Source: Solirubrobacteraceae bacterium (GTDB lineage Bacteria; Actinomycetota; Thermoleophilia; Solirubrobacterales; Solirubrobacteraceae). From it: a stretch of 39,352 nt of DNA. Below are positions 15,816 through 23,916 of this stretch, piece by piece. The first letter of the stretch is position 1; each line of letters opens with the position of its first letter. The notes below the pieces were generated by a model that was not told the DNA's origin, did no database searches, and worked only from the letters and a program-made list of their open reading frames with translations. A program made the translations under genes and the position numbers. The stretch is from positions 1-39,352 of the forward strand of contig JADGPN010000006.1 of NCBI GenBank assembly GCA_017882465.1. Direction: 5' to 3'.

Positions 15816-15847
15816 ACGGTATCCGGCGCGAGCCGGTTGAGTAGGCT
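15816..15847. promoter_or_regulatory. Divergent -10 boxes between DUF445 and SDR genes
   Basis: In the 52-base gap, TACCGT on the minus strand (15816-15821) ends 10 bases before the DUF445 GTG, and TAGGCT on the plus strand (15842-15847) ends 10 bases before the SDR ATG. Neither start has a Shine-Dalgarno. The two promoters must overlap, so the genes may be regulated together. Confidence 0.45.
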
Positions 15848-15857
15848 TGCCGACCTG

Positions 15858-16685
15858 ATGGAGACCGGCTCGACAGACTCCCGGGTGGCCGTCGTGACCG
15901 GGGCGTCGGCCGGCATCGGCGAGGCCACCGCGCGGCGGCTGGCCCGTGACGGATGGCGGCTGGTGCTGGTGGCTCGCCGTGAGGATCGGCTCACGGCGCT
16001 CGCGTCGGAGCTCGGGGGCGCCACGGTGGTGGCGCTCGACGTGACCGCCGGCCACGCCCCGCGGCGGGTCGCGGACGCGGTGCGCGGCGAACACGGAGCG
16101 CTGCATCTGCTGGTCAACAACGCCGGCGCGGCCTGGCGCGGGACCTTCGCCGACACCGGCTGGGAGAACGTGCGCCGGCACATGGAGCTGAACTTCGACG
16201 CGCCGGTGCGCATGACCGAGGCCCTGCTGCCGCTGTTGCGGGAGACCGCCGCCGCCGGCAAACACGCGGGCGTAAGCCCGCGCATCTCAATCGTCAACGT
16301 GGCGAGCACGGCGGCGCGCGTGGCGCGACCGGCCTCCGGGGCCTACTCGGCGAGCAAGTTCGCGCTCGCCGGGTGGAGCGACGCGCTGTATGCCGAGGAG
16401 CGCCCCCACGGGGTCCACGTCGGTCTCGTGCTCCCCGGCTTCGTCCTCACCGAGGGCTTCCCCGCCACCGAGCTGAGGGCCAAGGCGGCCACGCGCTGGA
16501 TCGTGTCGCGACCCGAGGTCGTGGCCGGCGCGATCGTCGAGGCCGGGCCCGGGGGAAAGGCTGAGCGCTATGTGCCACGCCCTTACGGACTTGCCGCGGC
16601 GCTGCGAATCCTCGCGCCGGCGCTGGTCCGCCGAGCCACCGCGGGAGGGGCGCTGACGACCGCCACCCGTCCCACGCGCCCCTGA
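15858..16685 (+). CDS. Short-chain dehydrogenase/reductase
   Basis: A 275-residue classical SDR. Cofactor motif GASAGIGEATARRLA (residues 15-29) with the following LVLVARREDRL favouring NADP(H); structural motif NNAGAAW; catalytic YSASK with the preceding serine in IVNVASTAARV. The substrate is unknown; such enzymes oxidise or reduce lipids, sugars or steroids. The ATG at 15858 is chosen because it begins just before the Rossmann fold and follows TAGGCT by 10 bases; the longer frame upstream crosses the DUF445 gene. Confidence 0.9.
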   Translation: METGSTDSRVAVVTGASAGIGEATARRLARDGWRLVLVARREDRLTALASELGGATVVALDVTAGHAPRRVADAVRGEHGALHLLVNNAGAAWRGTFADTGWENVRRHMELNFDAPVRMTEALLPLLRETAAAGKHAGVSPRISIVNVASTAARVARPASGAYSASKFALAGWSDALYAEERPHGVHVGLVLPGFVLTEGFPATELRAKAATRWIVSRPEVVAGAIVEAGPGGKAERYVPRPYGLAAALRILAPALVRRATAGGALTTATRPTRP

Positions 16686-16759
16686 CTCCCCGGCACCGAG
16701 CGCCCCCAGCTCACGTGCGATGTGTGACGAGATCCCTCTCGCGCCGGCTCGAGCGATAC

Positions 16760-16765
16760 TAATCT
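16760..16765 (+). promoter_or_regulatory. Candidate -10 box for metallo-hydrolase gene
   Basis: TAATCT ends nine bases before the ATG at 16775, with no ribosome binding site, matching the leaderless pattern seen elsewhere in the window. It lies in the 89-base gap after the SDR gene. Confidence 0.42.
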
Positions 16766-16774
16766 CGTTCCTGG

Positions 16775-17560
16775 ATGGCCAGCCCGCTCACGATTCTCGG
16801 TGCAGGGGGCTGGTTCCCTGCTCACGGCCGGCAGACCGCGTGCGCGCTGCTGAGGCAAGGGGATCACGCGATGATGATCGACGCCGGGACCGGCGTCGGG
16901 CGACTGGCCGAGCGCCCCGAGCTGCTCCACGGCGTGCACCGGCTCGACCTCGTGCTGACTCACTTCCACCTCGACCACGTCTGCGGGCTGGCGTATCTGC
17001 CGTCACTGGACGAATGCCCCGAGACCACGATCTGGGGCCCGGGGGCGGCGCTGTACGGAACTCGCACGCGGGACGTCCTTGACCGGCTCTCGCACGAGCC
17101 GTTTCATCCCGTTCCGCTCGAGGCGCAACGGATCGAGGTGCGCGACCTCCCGGTCGGTGAGCTCGAGCTGTCGGGGATCAGGATCGCCACCCGCGCTCAG
17201 ACCCGTCACTCCGCGCCGACGCTGGGCCTGCGCTTCGGCGATGACCTGGCCTGGATCACCGACACGGCCCATGACCCGGAGTCGGCCGCCTTCGCCAGGG
17301 GCTGCGCGACGCTGGCCCATGAAGCCTGGTTCCCGAGCTCCCATCCCCGCAATCCAGACATCCACACCGCAGCGGCCGACGCTGCCGTGGTCGCCGCCGA
17401 CGCCGGCGCCGGGCAGCTGCTGCTGATCCATCTCCCCCCCTTCAAGGCCGGCACGGAGCCGTTGCTGGAGGAGGCCCGAGCTCGGATGCCGGCCACCGAG
17501 GCCGCGATCGACGGCTGGGAGATCGACATCGATCTGCGCACGCCGCCGGCGCTCGGCTGA
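16775..17560 (+). CDS. Metallo-beta-lactamase-fold hydrolase (RNase Z-like)
   Basis: A 261-residue binuclear metal hydrolase. The metal motif is THFHLDH (H63, H65, D67, H68). Further probable ligands are the histidine in ARAQTRHSAPTLG, the aspartate in WITDTAHD and the histidine in LLLIHLPPF. The N-terminal LGAGGWFPAHGRQTACALL resembles the RNase Z/phosphodiesterase branch and not true beta-lactamases. The substrate could be RNA, a cyclic nucleotide or a phosphodiester metabolite. It stands alone, converging on the O-antigen ligase gene 31 bases away. Confidence 0.85.
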   Translation: MASPLTILGAGGWFPAHGRQTACALLRQGDHAMMIDAGTGVGRLAERPELLHGVHRLDLVLTHFHLDHVCGLAYLPSLDECPETTIWGPGAALYGTRTRDVLDRLSHEPFHPVPLEAQRIEVRDLPVGELELSGIRIATRAQTRHSAPTLGLRFGDDLAWITDTAHDPESAAFARGCATLAHEAWFPSSHPRNPDIHTAAADAAVVAADAGAGQLLLIHLPPFKAGTEPLLEEARARMPATEAAIDGWEIDIDLRTPPALG

Positions 17561-17591
17561 GCCGGGGCCGCGAAGACGGGGCGCCGGCAGC

Positions 17592-19118
17592 TCAGGCCGC
17601 GACGGCCGTCGCCGCGGATGCGGCGCCGGCATCCGGTTCCGGCTTGGACGCCCGAGCGGCCAGCGCCACCCCGATCGCCAGCAGCGCCCAGGTCACCGGA
17701 TCCTCGAGGAAGTCGGCATACAGGAGCGTGTGCAGGACCAGGGCCAGAAAGGCGGCGGCGATCGCGGCGCGGGCGGCATGTGAGCGCGAGCCTCGCAGCA
17801 GGACCACGATCGCGACGATCACCAGCGTCAGGTAGACCAGTTCGCCGATCACGCCCTGCTCCGCGGCGATCGTGATCGGGATCGTGTGCGAGGCCGACAA
17901 CGTCTGCGAGCTGCCCGGATTCTGCCGGCGGTATTCGGTCACGAAGGAGCCCGATCCGTATCCCCATACCGGCCGATCAGCAAACAGGTTCGATCCTCCG
18001 CTGACGAGATCGGCCCGGCCACTGGAAGCGCCGTTCAGCCCCTGGTTGAGACCAAAGGTCTTGGGCGAGATGGCCACCGCCGCAGCGCCGACCGCGACCA
18101 CCACAACCACCACCCAGAGCGTCCGTGAGACCCGCCAGCGCAGCGCCGCCAGCGTCGCGAGCCCCACCAGCAGCGCCCCCAGGCTCGAGCGCGACAGCGT
18201 CAGCACCAGCCCTCCCCACAGGACGGCCAGGATCACGCTCACGCCGAGGACCTGCCTGATCCGAGCGGTCGAGTCTGAGCTGCGGTCGAACAGCAGGATG
18301 GCCGCGAGCCCGATCATCACCAGCGCCAGAAAGCGGCCGAAGATGTCGGGGTCGAAGAAGACCGAGTTGACAGTGAAGTACGTGTGCAGGTCGTTGGCGA
18401 CAACCAGCTTCGGGTTCAGGAAGATGGTCTTGGTCGAGTACTCGACGAACCCAATCGCCGCGAATAGGATCGCGAGCACGACCACGAGCGTGAAGCACAC
18501 GCGGATCAGGCCGGGCGTCCAACGAAGCTGAGTGAGCAGCACGAACAGCAGCGCGAACGGGACATAGAAGAACACCACCTGCTGCAGCGCCCGCTCGAAG
18601 TCCGCCGAATAGATGGATTGCACCGCGTACACGACGACGTACAGCGCCAGCAGCCGCGGCACCCAGCCCGGTGTCCATTCGTCGTTCTCGTCATCACTGG
18701 AGCGAACCGCCTTCACGATGTACGCGAAGGACCCGGCGGCGACCACCAGGTAGAGAGGGACCAGCAGATTCGACGTCGTTCCGCCGGCCTGGATCGGGAT
18801 CCGGAACGGGAGCGCGGCAACGGTCAGCACCGCCAGCACCGCGGGGCGCCGGGCGATCACCACGGCGAGGGCGGCGATCAGCACCAGCGCAGCCGCCGCC
18901 CCGACCGCTGCCATCAGCGGATGGCGGTGGATCACACGCAGCTGCGGAGAGCTCCAGATGTCGGCCAGCAGCAGGGCCGGCGCCAGGACCAGCGCGCCGG
19001 CCATCGCCGCGGCGCGGAGCTTCGGGGCCGAGGCGATCAACGAGAGCGCGGACAGGACTGCGGCCACGATCACGCCCGCCTTCGGAAGCGGCCCGCTGAG
19101 GGCGGCGAACGCGATCAT
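17592..19118 (-). CDS. O-antigen ligase/Wzy-type membrane protein
   Basis: A 508-residue polytopic protein with about a dozen membrane helices. The large extracytoplasmic loop carries the O-antigen ligase/polymerase signature: SSGRADLVSGGSNLFADRPV followed by GYGSGSFVTEYRRQNPG and ASHTIPITIAAEQGVIGEL. Such proteins join lipid-linked glycans to each other or to an acceptor at the outer membrane face. In a Gram-positive this would be a surface polysaccharide or teichuronic-type polymer. TAGACT lies nine bases before the ATG. It is divergent from the lipoprotein and glycosyltransferase run, which probably acts in the same envelope process. Confidence 0.82.
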   Translation of the reverse strand: MIAFAALSGPLPKAGVIVAAVLSALSLIASAPKLRAAAMAGALVLAPALLLADIWSSPQLRVIHRHPLMAAVGAAAALVLIAALAVVIARRPAVLAVLTVAALPFRIPIQAGGTTSNLLVPLYLVVAAGSFAYIVKAVRSSDDENDEWTPGWVPRLLALYVVVYAVQSIYSADFERALQQVVFFYVPFALLFVLLTQLRWTPGLIRVCFTLVVVLAILFAAIGFVEYSTKTIFLNPKLVVANDLHTYFTVNSVFFDPDIFGRFLALVMIGLAAILLFDRSSDSTARIRQVLGVSVILAVLWGGLVLTLSRSSLGALLVGLATLAALRWRVSRTLWVVVVVVAVGAAAVAISPKTFGLNQGLNGASSGRADLVSGGSNLFADRPVWGYGSGSFVTEYRRQNPGSSQTLSASHTIPITIAAEQGVIGELVYLTLVIVAIVVLLRGSRSHAARAAIAAAFLALVLHTLLYADFLEDPVTWALLAIGVALAARASKPEPDAGAASAATAVAA

Positions 19119-19127
19119 CGGGCGAGC

Positions 19128-19175
19128 AGTCTAGACGAGGACCTGCCGGGATAACGGGCGCCGATCCTCTACCCT
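19128..19175. promoter_or_regulatory. Divergent -10 boxes, ligase and lipoprotein genes
   Basis: In the 65-base gap, TAGACT on the minus strand (19128-19133) ends nine bases before the ligase ATG, and TACCCT on the plus strand (19170-19175) ends eight bases before the lipoprotein ATG. Neither start has a Shine-Dalgarno. Confidence 0.45.
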
Positions 19176-19183
19176 CTCGCGAG

Positions 19184-19582
19184 ATGTCCTCTGTCAAGTT
19201 CGCAGCGGCCTGCGGGCTGGTCGCGGTGGCGCTGTCCGGGTGCGGGAGCTCCGCAAAGCCCGTTGCCGGTGCCGGCACCATCGTCAATCGGCCCCAGGCC
19301 CGCGGCAGGATCGACGATCAGCGCAACAGTCACCTGACCTGTCTCACGGACGACAAGCTGCCGGCCGTCAAGGTCGGGCAGACGAGCCTGCAGATCGGGG
19401 TCCCGCCGGACGGCCCGAGCGTCCAGTTCCTCCCCACCCCCGGCGCCGCGCAGCAGGCCCAGATCTCCGGTCAGGTGCAGGCCGCCGAGGTGATCGGCAG
19501 CGCGCTCCTGTATCCCAACCAGTCCTCCGACGGCGAGCTGAAGATGGTCGAGGACTGCCTCGCCATCGGCGTCTCGGGCTAG
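19184..19582 (+). CDS. Small secreted lipoprotein
   Basis: A 132-residue protein with a lipoprotein signal: hydrophobic FAAACGLVAVAL followed by the lipobox LSGC, giving acylation at C20. The mature part has three more cysteines or so (C53 in HLTCLTDD and one in VEDCLAIG), which may form a disulfide, and no recognisable enzyme motif. It would sit on the outer face of the cytoplasmic membrane. Twelve bases separate it from the GH3 gene, so it begins an operon-like run with the envelope genes. Confidence 0.7.
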   Translation: MSSVKFAAACGLVAVALSGCGSSAKPVAGAGTIVNRPQARGRIDDQRNSHLTCLTDDKLPAVKVGQTSLQIGVPPDGPSVQFLPTPGAAQQAQISGQVQAAEVIGSALLYPNQSSDGELKMVEDCLAIGVSG

Positions 19583-19594
19583 GAGGCTGAGATC

Positions 19595-20707
19595 GTGGCC
19601 GGCCTCGTCGCCCTGCTGGCGCTCATGCTCGGTGCCCACGCGGCTCCCGCCCCCCGTGACACCGCGAGCCGTCCTCCCGTCGCCCCCGCTGCAGAGGTCA
19701 GGCACCCGGCGATCGCCATCCCGGTCTCCCCTTCGGACGCGAAACTGCTCGGGCAACGAATCATGGTCGGCTTTCCCGGGACCAGCGCCGGGAGCGGTCT
19801 GCTGGCCCAGGTTCGCCGAGGCCAGGTCGGATCCGTGATCCTGTTCGGCGCCAACATCACCTCGCGTCGCCAGCTGACCGGGCTCATCGGGTCGCTGCAG
19901 CGGGCGGCGCGCCAGGGCGGCAACCCGCTACTGATCGCGGTCGACCAGGAGGGCGGTCAGGTCAAGCGACTGCCCGGCGGGCCTCCCGATCTCTCGCCGC
20001 CGCAGATCGCGGCGACTGGCAGCACGACCGTCGCCGCGCGCGAGGGACGGGCCACCGGGCGGTATCTCAAGGGCCTGGGCATCAACATGGACCTGGCGCC
20101 GGTGTCCGACGTGCCCACGTTCCAGGGAGCGTTCATCTGGCAGCAGGGTCGCGCGTTCTCGTTCCGCCCCGGCGATGTGGCGCGATACGCATCGGCATTC
20201 GCGCTGGGCCTTCAGGCGCAGCACGTTGCCGCCACCGCCAAGCACTTTCCCGGCGTCGGGTCGGCCGCCGTGGACACGGACTTCAAGCTCGATGAGCTGC
20301 ACCCGACCGCCGCCCAACTGCAGGGCGCGCTGCTCCCGTACCAGACGCTGATCCCTCGCGGTCTCGACGCGGTCATGCTCTCGACCGCGGGATTCAGAGC
20401 CTACGATCCGGCCGGGACCTCGACCGCGCTCTCACGCCCGACCGTGCAGCACCTGCTGCGGGGCGAGCTGGCCTTCCGCGGCGTGACGATCACCGACGCG
20501 CTCGGCACGCCGACCGGTCACGACGAGATCACCGCCGGGCGCCTCGCCGCCCGGGCCGGCGCCGACATCCTGCTGTACACCGACTCGGCGCCGGGCGAGC
20601 TCGCAGCGCTCGAGCAGGACCTCGCGCACGGGCGCCTGAGCCGCGCCGAGGCGATCGCGTCCTACCAGCGGATCGTGGCGCTGAAGCGCCGCGTGGGCGG
20701 TGGATGA
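19595..20707 (+). CDS. Exported glycoside hydrolase family 3 (NagZ-like)
   Basis: A 370-residue GH3 N-terminal-domain enzyme with a signal-like start (LVALLALMLGAHAAPAP); GTG start supported by AGGAGG about ten bases upstream. Family motifs: VDQEGGQVKRLPG (116-128), LGINMDLAPVSDV (161-173), KHFPGVG (216-222), and the nucleophile D301 in GVTITDALG. NagZ-type enzymes use a histidine in a D-S-H triad after KHFPG as acid/base; here the triad is DTD (227-229), so that histidine is absent. The fold and nucleophile remain, but substrate or mechanism may differ from beta-N-acetylglucosaminidase. Its stop overlaps the next gene by ATGA. Confidence 0.85.
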   Translation: MAGLVALLALMLGAHAAPAPRDTASRPPVAPAAEVRHPAIAIPVSPSDAKLLGQRIMVGFPGTSAGSGLLAQVRRGQVGSVILFGANITSRRQLTGLIGSLQRAARQGGNPLLIAVDQEGGQVKRLPGGPPDLSPPQIAATGSTTVAAREGRATGRYLKGLGINMDLAPVSDVPTFQGAFIWQQGRAFSFRPGDVARYASAFALGLQAQHVAATAKHFPGVGSAAVDTDFKLDELHPTAAQLQGALLPYQTLIPRGLDAVMLSTAGFRAYDPAGTSTALSRPTVQHLLRGELAFRGVTITDALGTPTGHDEITAGRLAARAGADILLYTDSAPGELAALEQDLAHGRLSRAEAIASYQRIVALKRRVGGG

Positions 20708-22311
20708 GCGCCGTGGCATTCCAGGCTGCAGAGGTCGCGGCACCGGCGCCGGCCCACGGCCGCGACAGCACCGGCGCCACCAGGCTGGCCGAATGGCTGC
20801 ACGGCGGGCGCCTGTACATCTCGCTCGCCGTCGTCGCGCTGGTCATCTCGGCCTTCTCGCTGTTGATCCCGTCAACCCCGAGCTATGACCCGTGGGCCTG
20901 GATCATCTGGGGACGGGAGATCGTCCACCTGAACCTGCAGACCACCGGTGGGCCCTCCTGGAAGCCGCTGCCGGTGATCTTCACCACCCTGTTCGCGCCG
21001 TTCGGCAAGGCGGCGCCCGACCTGTGGCTGGTCATCGCCCGAACGGGAGCGCTGATGGCCGTGGCGATGACGTTCAAGCTCGCGCTCAGGCTGACGCGCC
21101 GGACGGGCGCCGAGCCGGCCGACGCGCAGCGCAGCACCGGTCTCGCACGCGCCGGCGAGCTGGCGCCGGGGTTCCTGGCGGCGACGATCGCTGCGCTCGG
21201 GCTCGTGTCTGCCGGCGGCTTCATCAGCGACAACGCGCTCGGCTACTCGGAGGGCCTGATGGCCGCGGTGGTGCTGATCGCCATCGACCGCCACCTGGAC
21301 GGTCAGCGCCGCCAGGCCTTTGCCATCGCCTTTGCGGCCGCGCTGGACCGGCCCGAGATCTGGCCCTTCTGGGGCTTGTATGGGCTGTATCTGTTCTGGA
21401 CCGACCCCGAGGCCCGGAAGCTGGTCATCGGCCTGTTCGCGGCGATCCCGGTGTTCTGGTTCCTGCCCGAGCTGTGGGGCTCCGGGCATCTCTTCCGCGG
21501 TGTCAACCGGGCGCAGAATCCGCGCTCCAACAGTCCCGCGTTCGCCAGCTGTCCGTTCTGCGCCGAGCTCAAGGACCACGCCTGGCCGCTGATCCTGTTG
21601 CGGATCAAGGCGGCAGCCGCGTTTGCCGTGGCGGTGGCCGGGTGGGGACTGTGGCGAGCACGGCGCGGCCAGGCCGGCGACGCGCCGCGGCGCGCCGACG
21701 CGGCGGTGCTCTCGCTGGCCGTGCTCGGCATCGCCTGGCTGGTGCTGATCGCGATCATGACCCAGGCGGGGTTCTCAGGCAACAATCGCTATCTCGTGCT
21801 CGGTGCGGCGCTCGTCTGCGTCGTCGGCGGCGTGGGATGGGGCTGGGCAGCGCAGATCGGCGGTGAGCTGCTGGCGCGAGTGACCAAGCCCGCCGTGGCG
21901 ACAGTGTCGGCGGTGGCGGCGCTCGTCGTCGTGTTCATGTTTATCCCCTCATGGATCGGCGCCACCGCCGTCGACCTCCCGGCGGCGCACAAGTCGCTCT
22001 CCTACCAGGCCCGGCTGCGCTCGGACCTGACCCGGGCCGTGGCCGACGCGGGCGGGGCCTCCAAGCTACTTCGCTGCGGGACGATCATGACCGAGGGCTT
22101 CCAGGTGCCGATGGTCGCGTGGACCCTCGGCGTCCACACGCTGCGCATCGAGGGGCCGCCGTCCGGGACGCCGCTCCCACCCGCGCCGAACGTGATCGTG
22201 CAGGCTCGCGCGACGCGTCACGCGACGCTGCTGCCGAAGATTCCGCGCAACGCGTCGTACGTACGCGTGGCCTCCACGCGTACGTTCAAGATCTTCTCGA
22301 CCTGCCGGTAG
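20704..22311 (+). CDS. Polytopic membrane protein, GT-C-like glycosyltransferase
   Basis: A 535-residue protein with about ten membrane helices and a C-terminal soluble domain of about 120 residues. The first loop carries YDPWAWIIWGREI and GGPSWKPLPVIF, acidic and aromatic residues in the place where GT-C enzymes hold the catalytic Asp. A cytoplasmic or external loop has FASCPFCAEL, a CxxC pair. GT-C enzymes use polyprenyl-phosphate sugars to glycosylate at the outer membrane face. The exact donor and acceptor are unknown. The ATG overlaps the GH3 stop, so the two are coupled. Confidence 0.68.
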   Translation: MSAVAFQAAEVAAPAPAHGRDSTGATRLAEWLHGGRLYISLAVVALVISAFSLLIPSTPSYDPWAWIIWGREIVHLNLQTTGGPSWKPLPVIFTTLFAPFGKAAPDLWLVIARTGALMAVAMTFKLALRLTRRTGAEPADAQRSTGLARAGELAPGFLAATIAALGLVSAGGFISDNALGYSEGLMAAVVLIAIDRHLDGQRRQAFAIAFAAALDRPEIWPFWGLYGLYLFWTDPEARKLVIGLFAAIPVFWFLPELWGSGHLFRGVNRAQNPRSNSPAFASCPFCAELKDHAWPLILLRIKAAAAFAVAVAGWGLWRARRGQAGDAPRRADAAVLSLAVLGIAWLVLIAIMTQAGFSGNNRYLVLGAALVCVVGGVGWGWAAQIGGELLARVTKPAVATVSAVAALVVVFMFIPSWIGATAVDLPAAHKSLSYQARLRSDLTRAVADAGGASKLLRCGTIMTEGFQVPMVAWTLGVHTLRIEGPPSGTPLPPAPNVIVQARATRHATLLPKIPRNASYVRVASTRTFKIFSTCR

Positions 22312-22314
22312 TCT
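22309..22314 (+). promoter_or_regulatory. Candidate -10 box for 22325 gene
   Basis: TAGTCT ends 10 bases before the ATG. Its first three bases are the stop codon of the preceding gene, so this match is weaker evidence than the others. Confidence 0.28.
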
Positions 22315-22324
22315 GACCTGCCGC

Positions 22325-23914
22325 ATGGCCACCACCGTCGCCCCCCCTTCCCGCTCGGTTCCGAACTTCGATGTGCATGAGCCGCGTTGGCTCGAGCGGG
22401 TCCCGCCGTGGCTGGTGACCACCGGCGTGCTCGTCCTGCTCAGCGCGCTGTCGCTGTTCGTCCGCACGCGGATCATCAGCGGGCAGTTCTGGATGGACGA
22501 GGCGCTCTCGCTCGGCATCTCGTCACGGTCTCTGAGCGCGATCCCCGGTGTCCTGCACCACGACGGCTCGCCGCCTCTGTACTACATGCTGCTGCACGTC
22601 TGGATGAGCCTGTTCGGCTCCAGCGAGGCGCAGACGCATGCGCTGTCGCTGATCTTCGCGCTGCTGACGATTCCCGCCGGCACGTGGGTCGCGTGGAGTC
22701 TCGCCGGCCGCCGAGCGGGCCTGATCGCGGCGGTTCTGTTCGCGCTGAACCCGTTCCTGACCGCGTACGCGCAGGAGACACGGATGTACAGCCTGATGGC
22801 CCTGCTCGGGCTGTTGGCGACGCAGGGGTTCATCCAAGGCTTTGTGTACCGGCGCCGGCGGTACCTGATCCTGTTCGCCCTGTCCCAGGCGCTGATGCTC
22901 TATACGCACTCGTGGGGAATCTTCTTCGGCGTCGGCGCGGCGATCTCGCTAGTCCCCGTGGTGCGTCTCAGCGACGAGAGGGGGGCGGTGCTGCGCGACG
23001 CGGCGCTGTCGTTCGGCGCGGCCGCGGTGCTGTTCCTTCCGTGGCTGCCGACGCTGCTCTACCAGGCCGCTCACACCGGGTCCCCCTGGGACCCGACCCC
23101 CAACTTCGGCGCGCCCGTACAGATCTCCCGCAACCTGATGGGCGGGGATCGCGTCACGGCGGCGCTCGTGCTCGGGTCCGCAATCGGCCTCAGCGCTCTG
23201 TTCGCGCGCGCCCACCGCCGCAGCCGCGAGGCCGTCACGATTTGGGTTCTGATCCTGCTGCCGGTCGGGACGCTCGGATTCGGCTGGATCGTGTCGCGCT
23301 TCTCGCCCGCCTGGCAATACCGGTACTTCGCGCCGATCCTGGCCAGCCTCCTGCTGCTCGCCGCGATCGGGCTGGCCCGGGCCCGCGGTGTCGGCCTGAT
23401 CGCGCTGGCGCTGTCAGTCCTGTTCTGGGCCAACCCCTCCTCCTACACGGCCAAGTACAAGAGCGACATGCGTGACGTCGGCGGCGAGATGGCCCCGCTG
23501 CTGCACCAAGGCGACGTCGTGGTGGTCGGGCAGCCCGAGCAGGTGCCGCTGGCCTACTACTACCTCCCGGCCGGACTGCGCTATGCAGATCCCACCGGCC
23601 CGACCAAGGATCCGCAGTCCGCCAATTGGGTCGATGCGCTCCAGCGAATCGAGAACGCCAATCCGCGCGCCACGCTCACGCCGCTCGTTGCTAGTCTCAA
23701 ACCGGGCCAGCAACTTCTGTTCGTGCGTCCGCTCACCGAGGGGGCCCAGAGCTGGGAGGCGTCGTGGACTCAGCTCGTGCGCCGGCGGTCGGCTCAGTGG
23801 GGGGCTCTGCTCTCATCCGATCCAAGCCTGAAGCAAGTTGCCTGGGCCCCTCATACCTACCGCGGCGCGTGCTGCGTGGGTGACAGCGCGGTGCTCTATA
23901 GGAAGGTCTCCTGA
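22325..23914 (+). CDS. GT39/PMT_2-type membrane glycosyltransferase
   Basis: A 529-residue polytopic protein of the ArnT/PMT_2 type. Helix 1 is followed by QFWMDEALSLG, whose D-E pair is the expected catalytic acid of GT-C enzymes, then HHDGSPPLYYMLLHVWM, NPFLTAYAQETRMYSL and YTHSWGIFFG, all characteristic of this family. The last membrane helix ends near residue 365; about 160 residues follow outside the membrane. It should transfer a sugar from a polyprenyl-phosphate donor to an envelope acceptor. Fourteen bases separate it from the preceding gene and two from the next. Confidence 0.82.
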   Translation: MATTVAPPSRSVPNFDVHEPRWLERVPPWLVTTGVLVLLSALSLFVRTRIISGQFWMDEALSLGISSRSLSAIPGVLHHDGSPPLYYMLLHVWMSLFGSSEAQTHALSLIFALLTIPAGTWVAWSLAGRRAGLIAAVLFALNPFLTAYAQETRMYSLMALLGLLATQGFIQGFVYRRRRYLILFALSQALMLYTHSWGIFFGVGAAISLVPVVRLSDERGAVLRDAALSFGAAAVLFLPWLPTLLYQAAHTGSPWDPTPNFGAPVQISRNLMGGDRVTAALVLGSAIGLSALFARAHRRSREAVTIWVLILLPVGTLGFGWIVSRFSPAWQYRYFAPILASLLLLAAIGLARARGVGLIALALSVLFWANPSSYTAKYKSDMRDVGGEMAPLLHQGDVVVVGQPEQVPLAYYYLPAGLRYADPTGPTKDPQSANWVDALQRIENANPRATLTPLVASLKPGQQLLFVRPLTEGAQSWEASWTQLVRRRSAQWGALLSSDPSLKQVAWAPHTYRGACCVGDSAVLYRKVS

Positions 23915-23916
23915 AC

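Noticed and set aside
16775-17560. True beta-lactamase
   Set aside because: No signal peptide, and the HxHxDH motif with RNase Z-like N-terminus indicates another branch of the fold.
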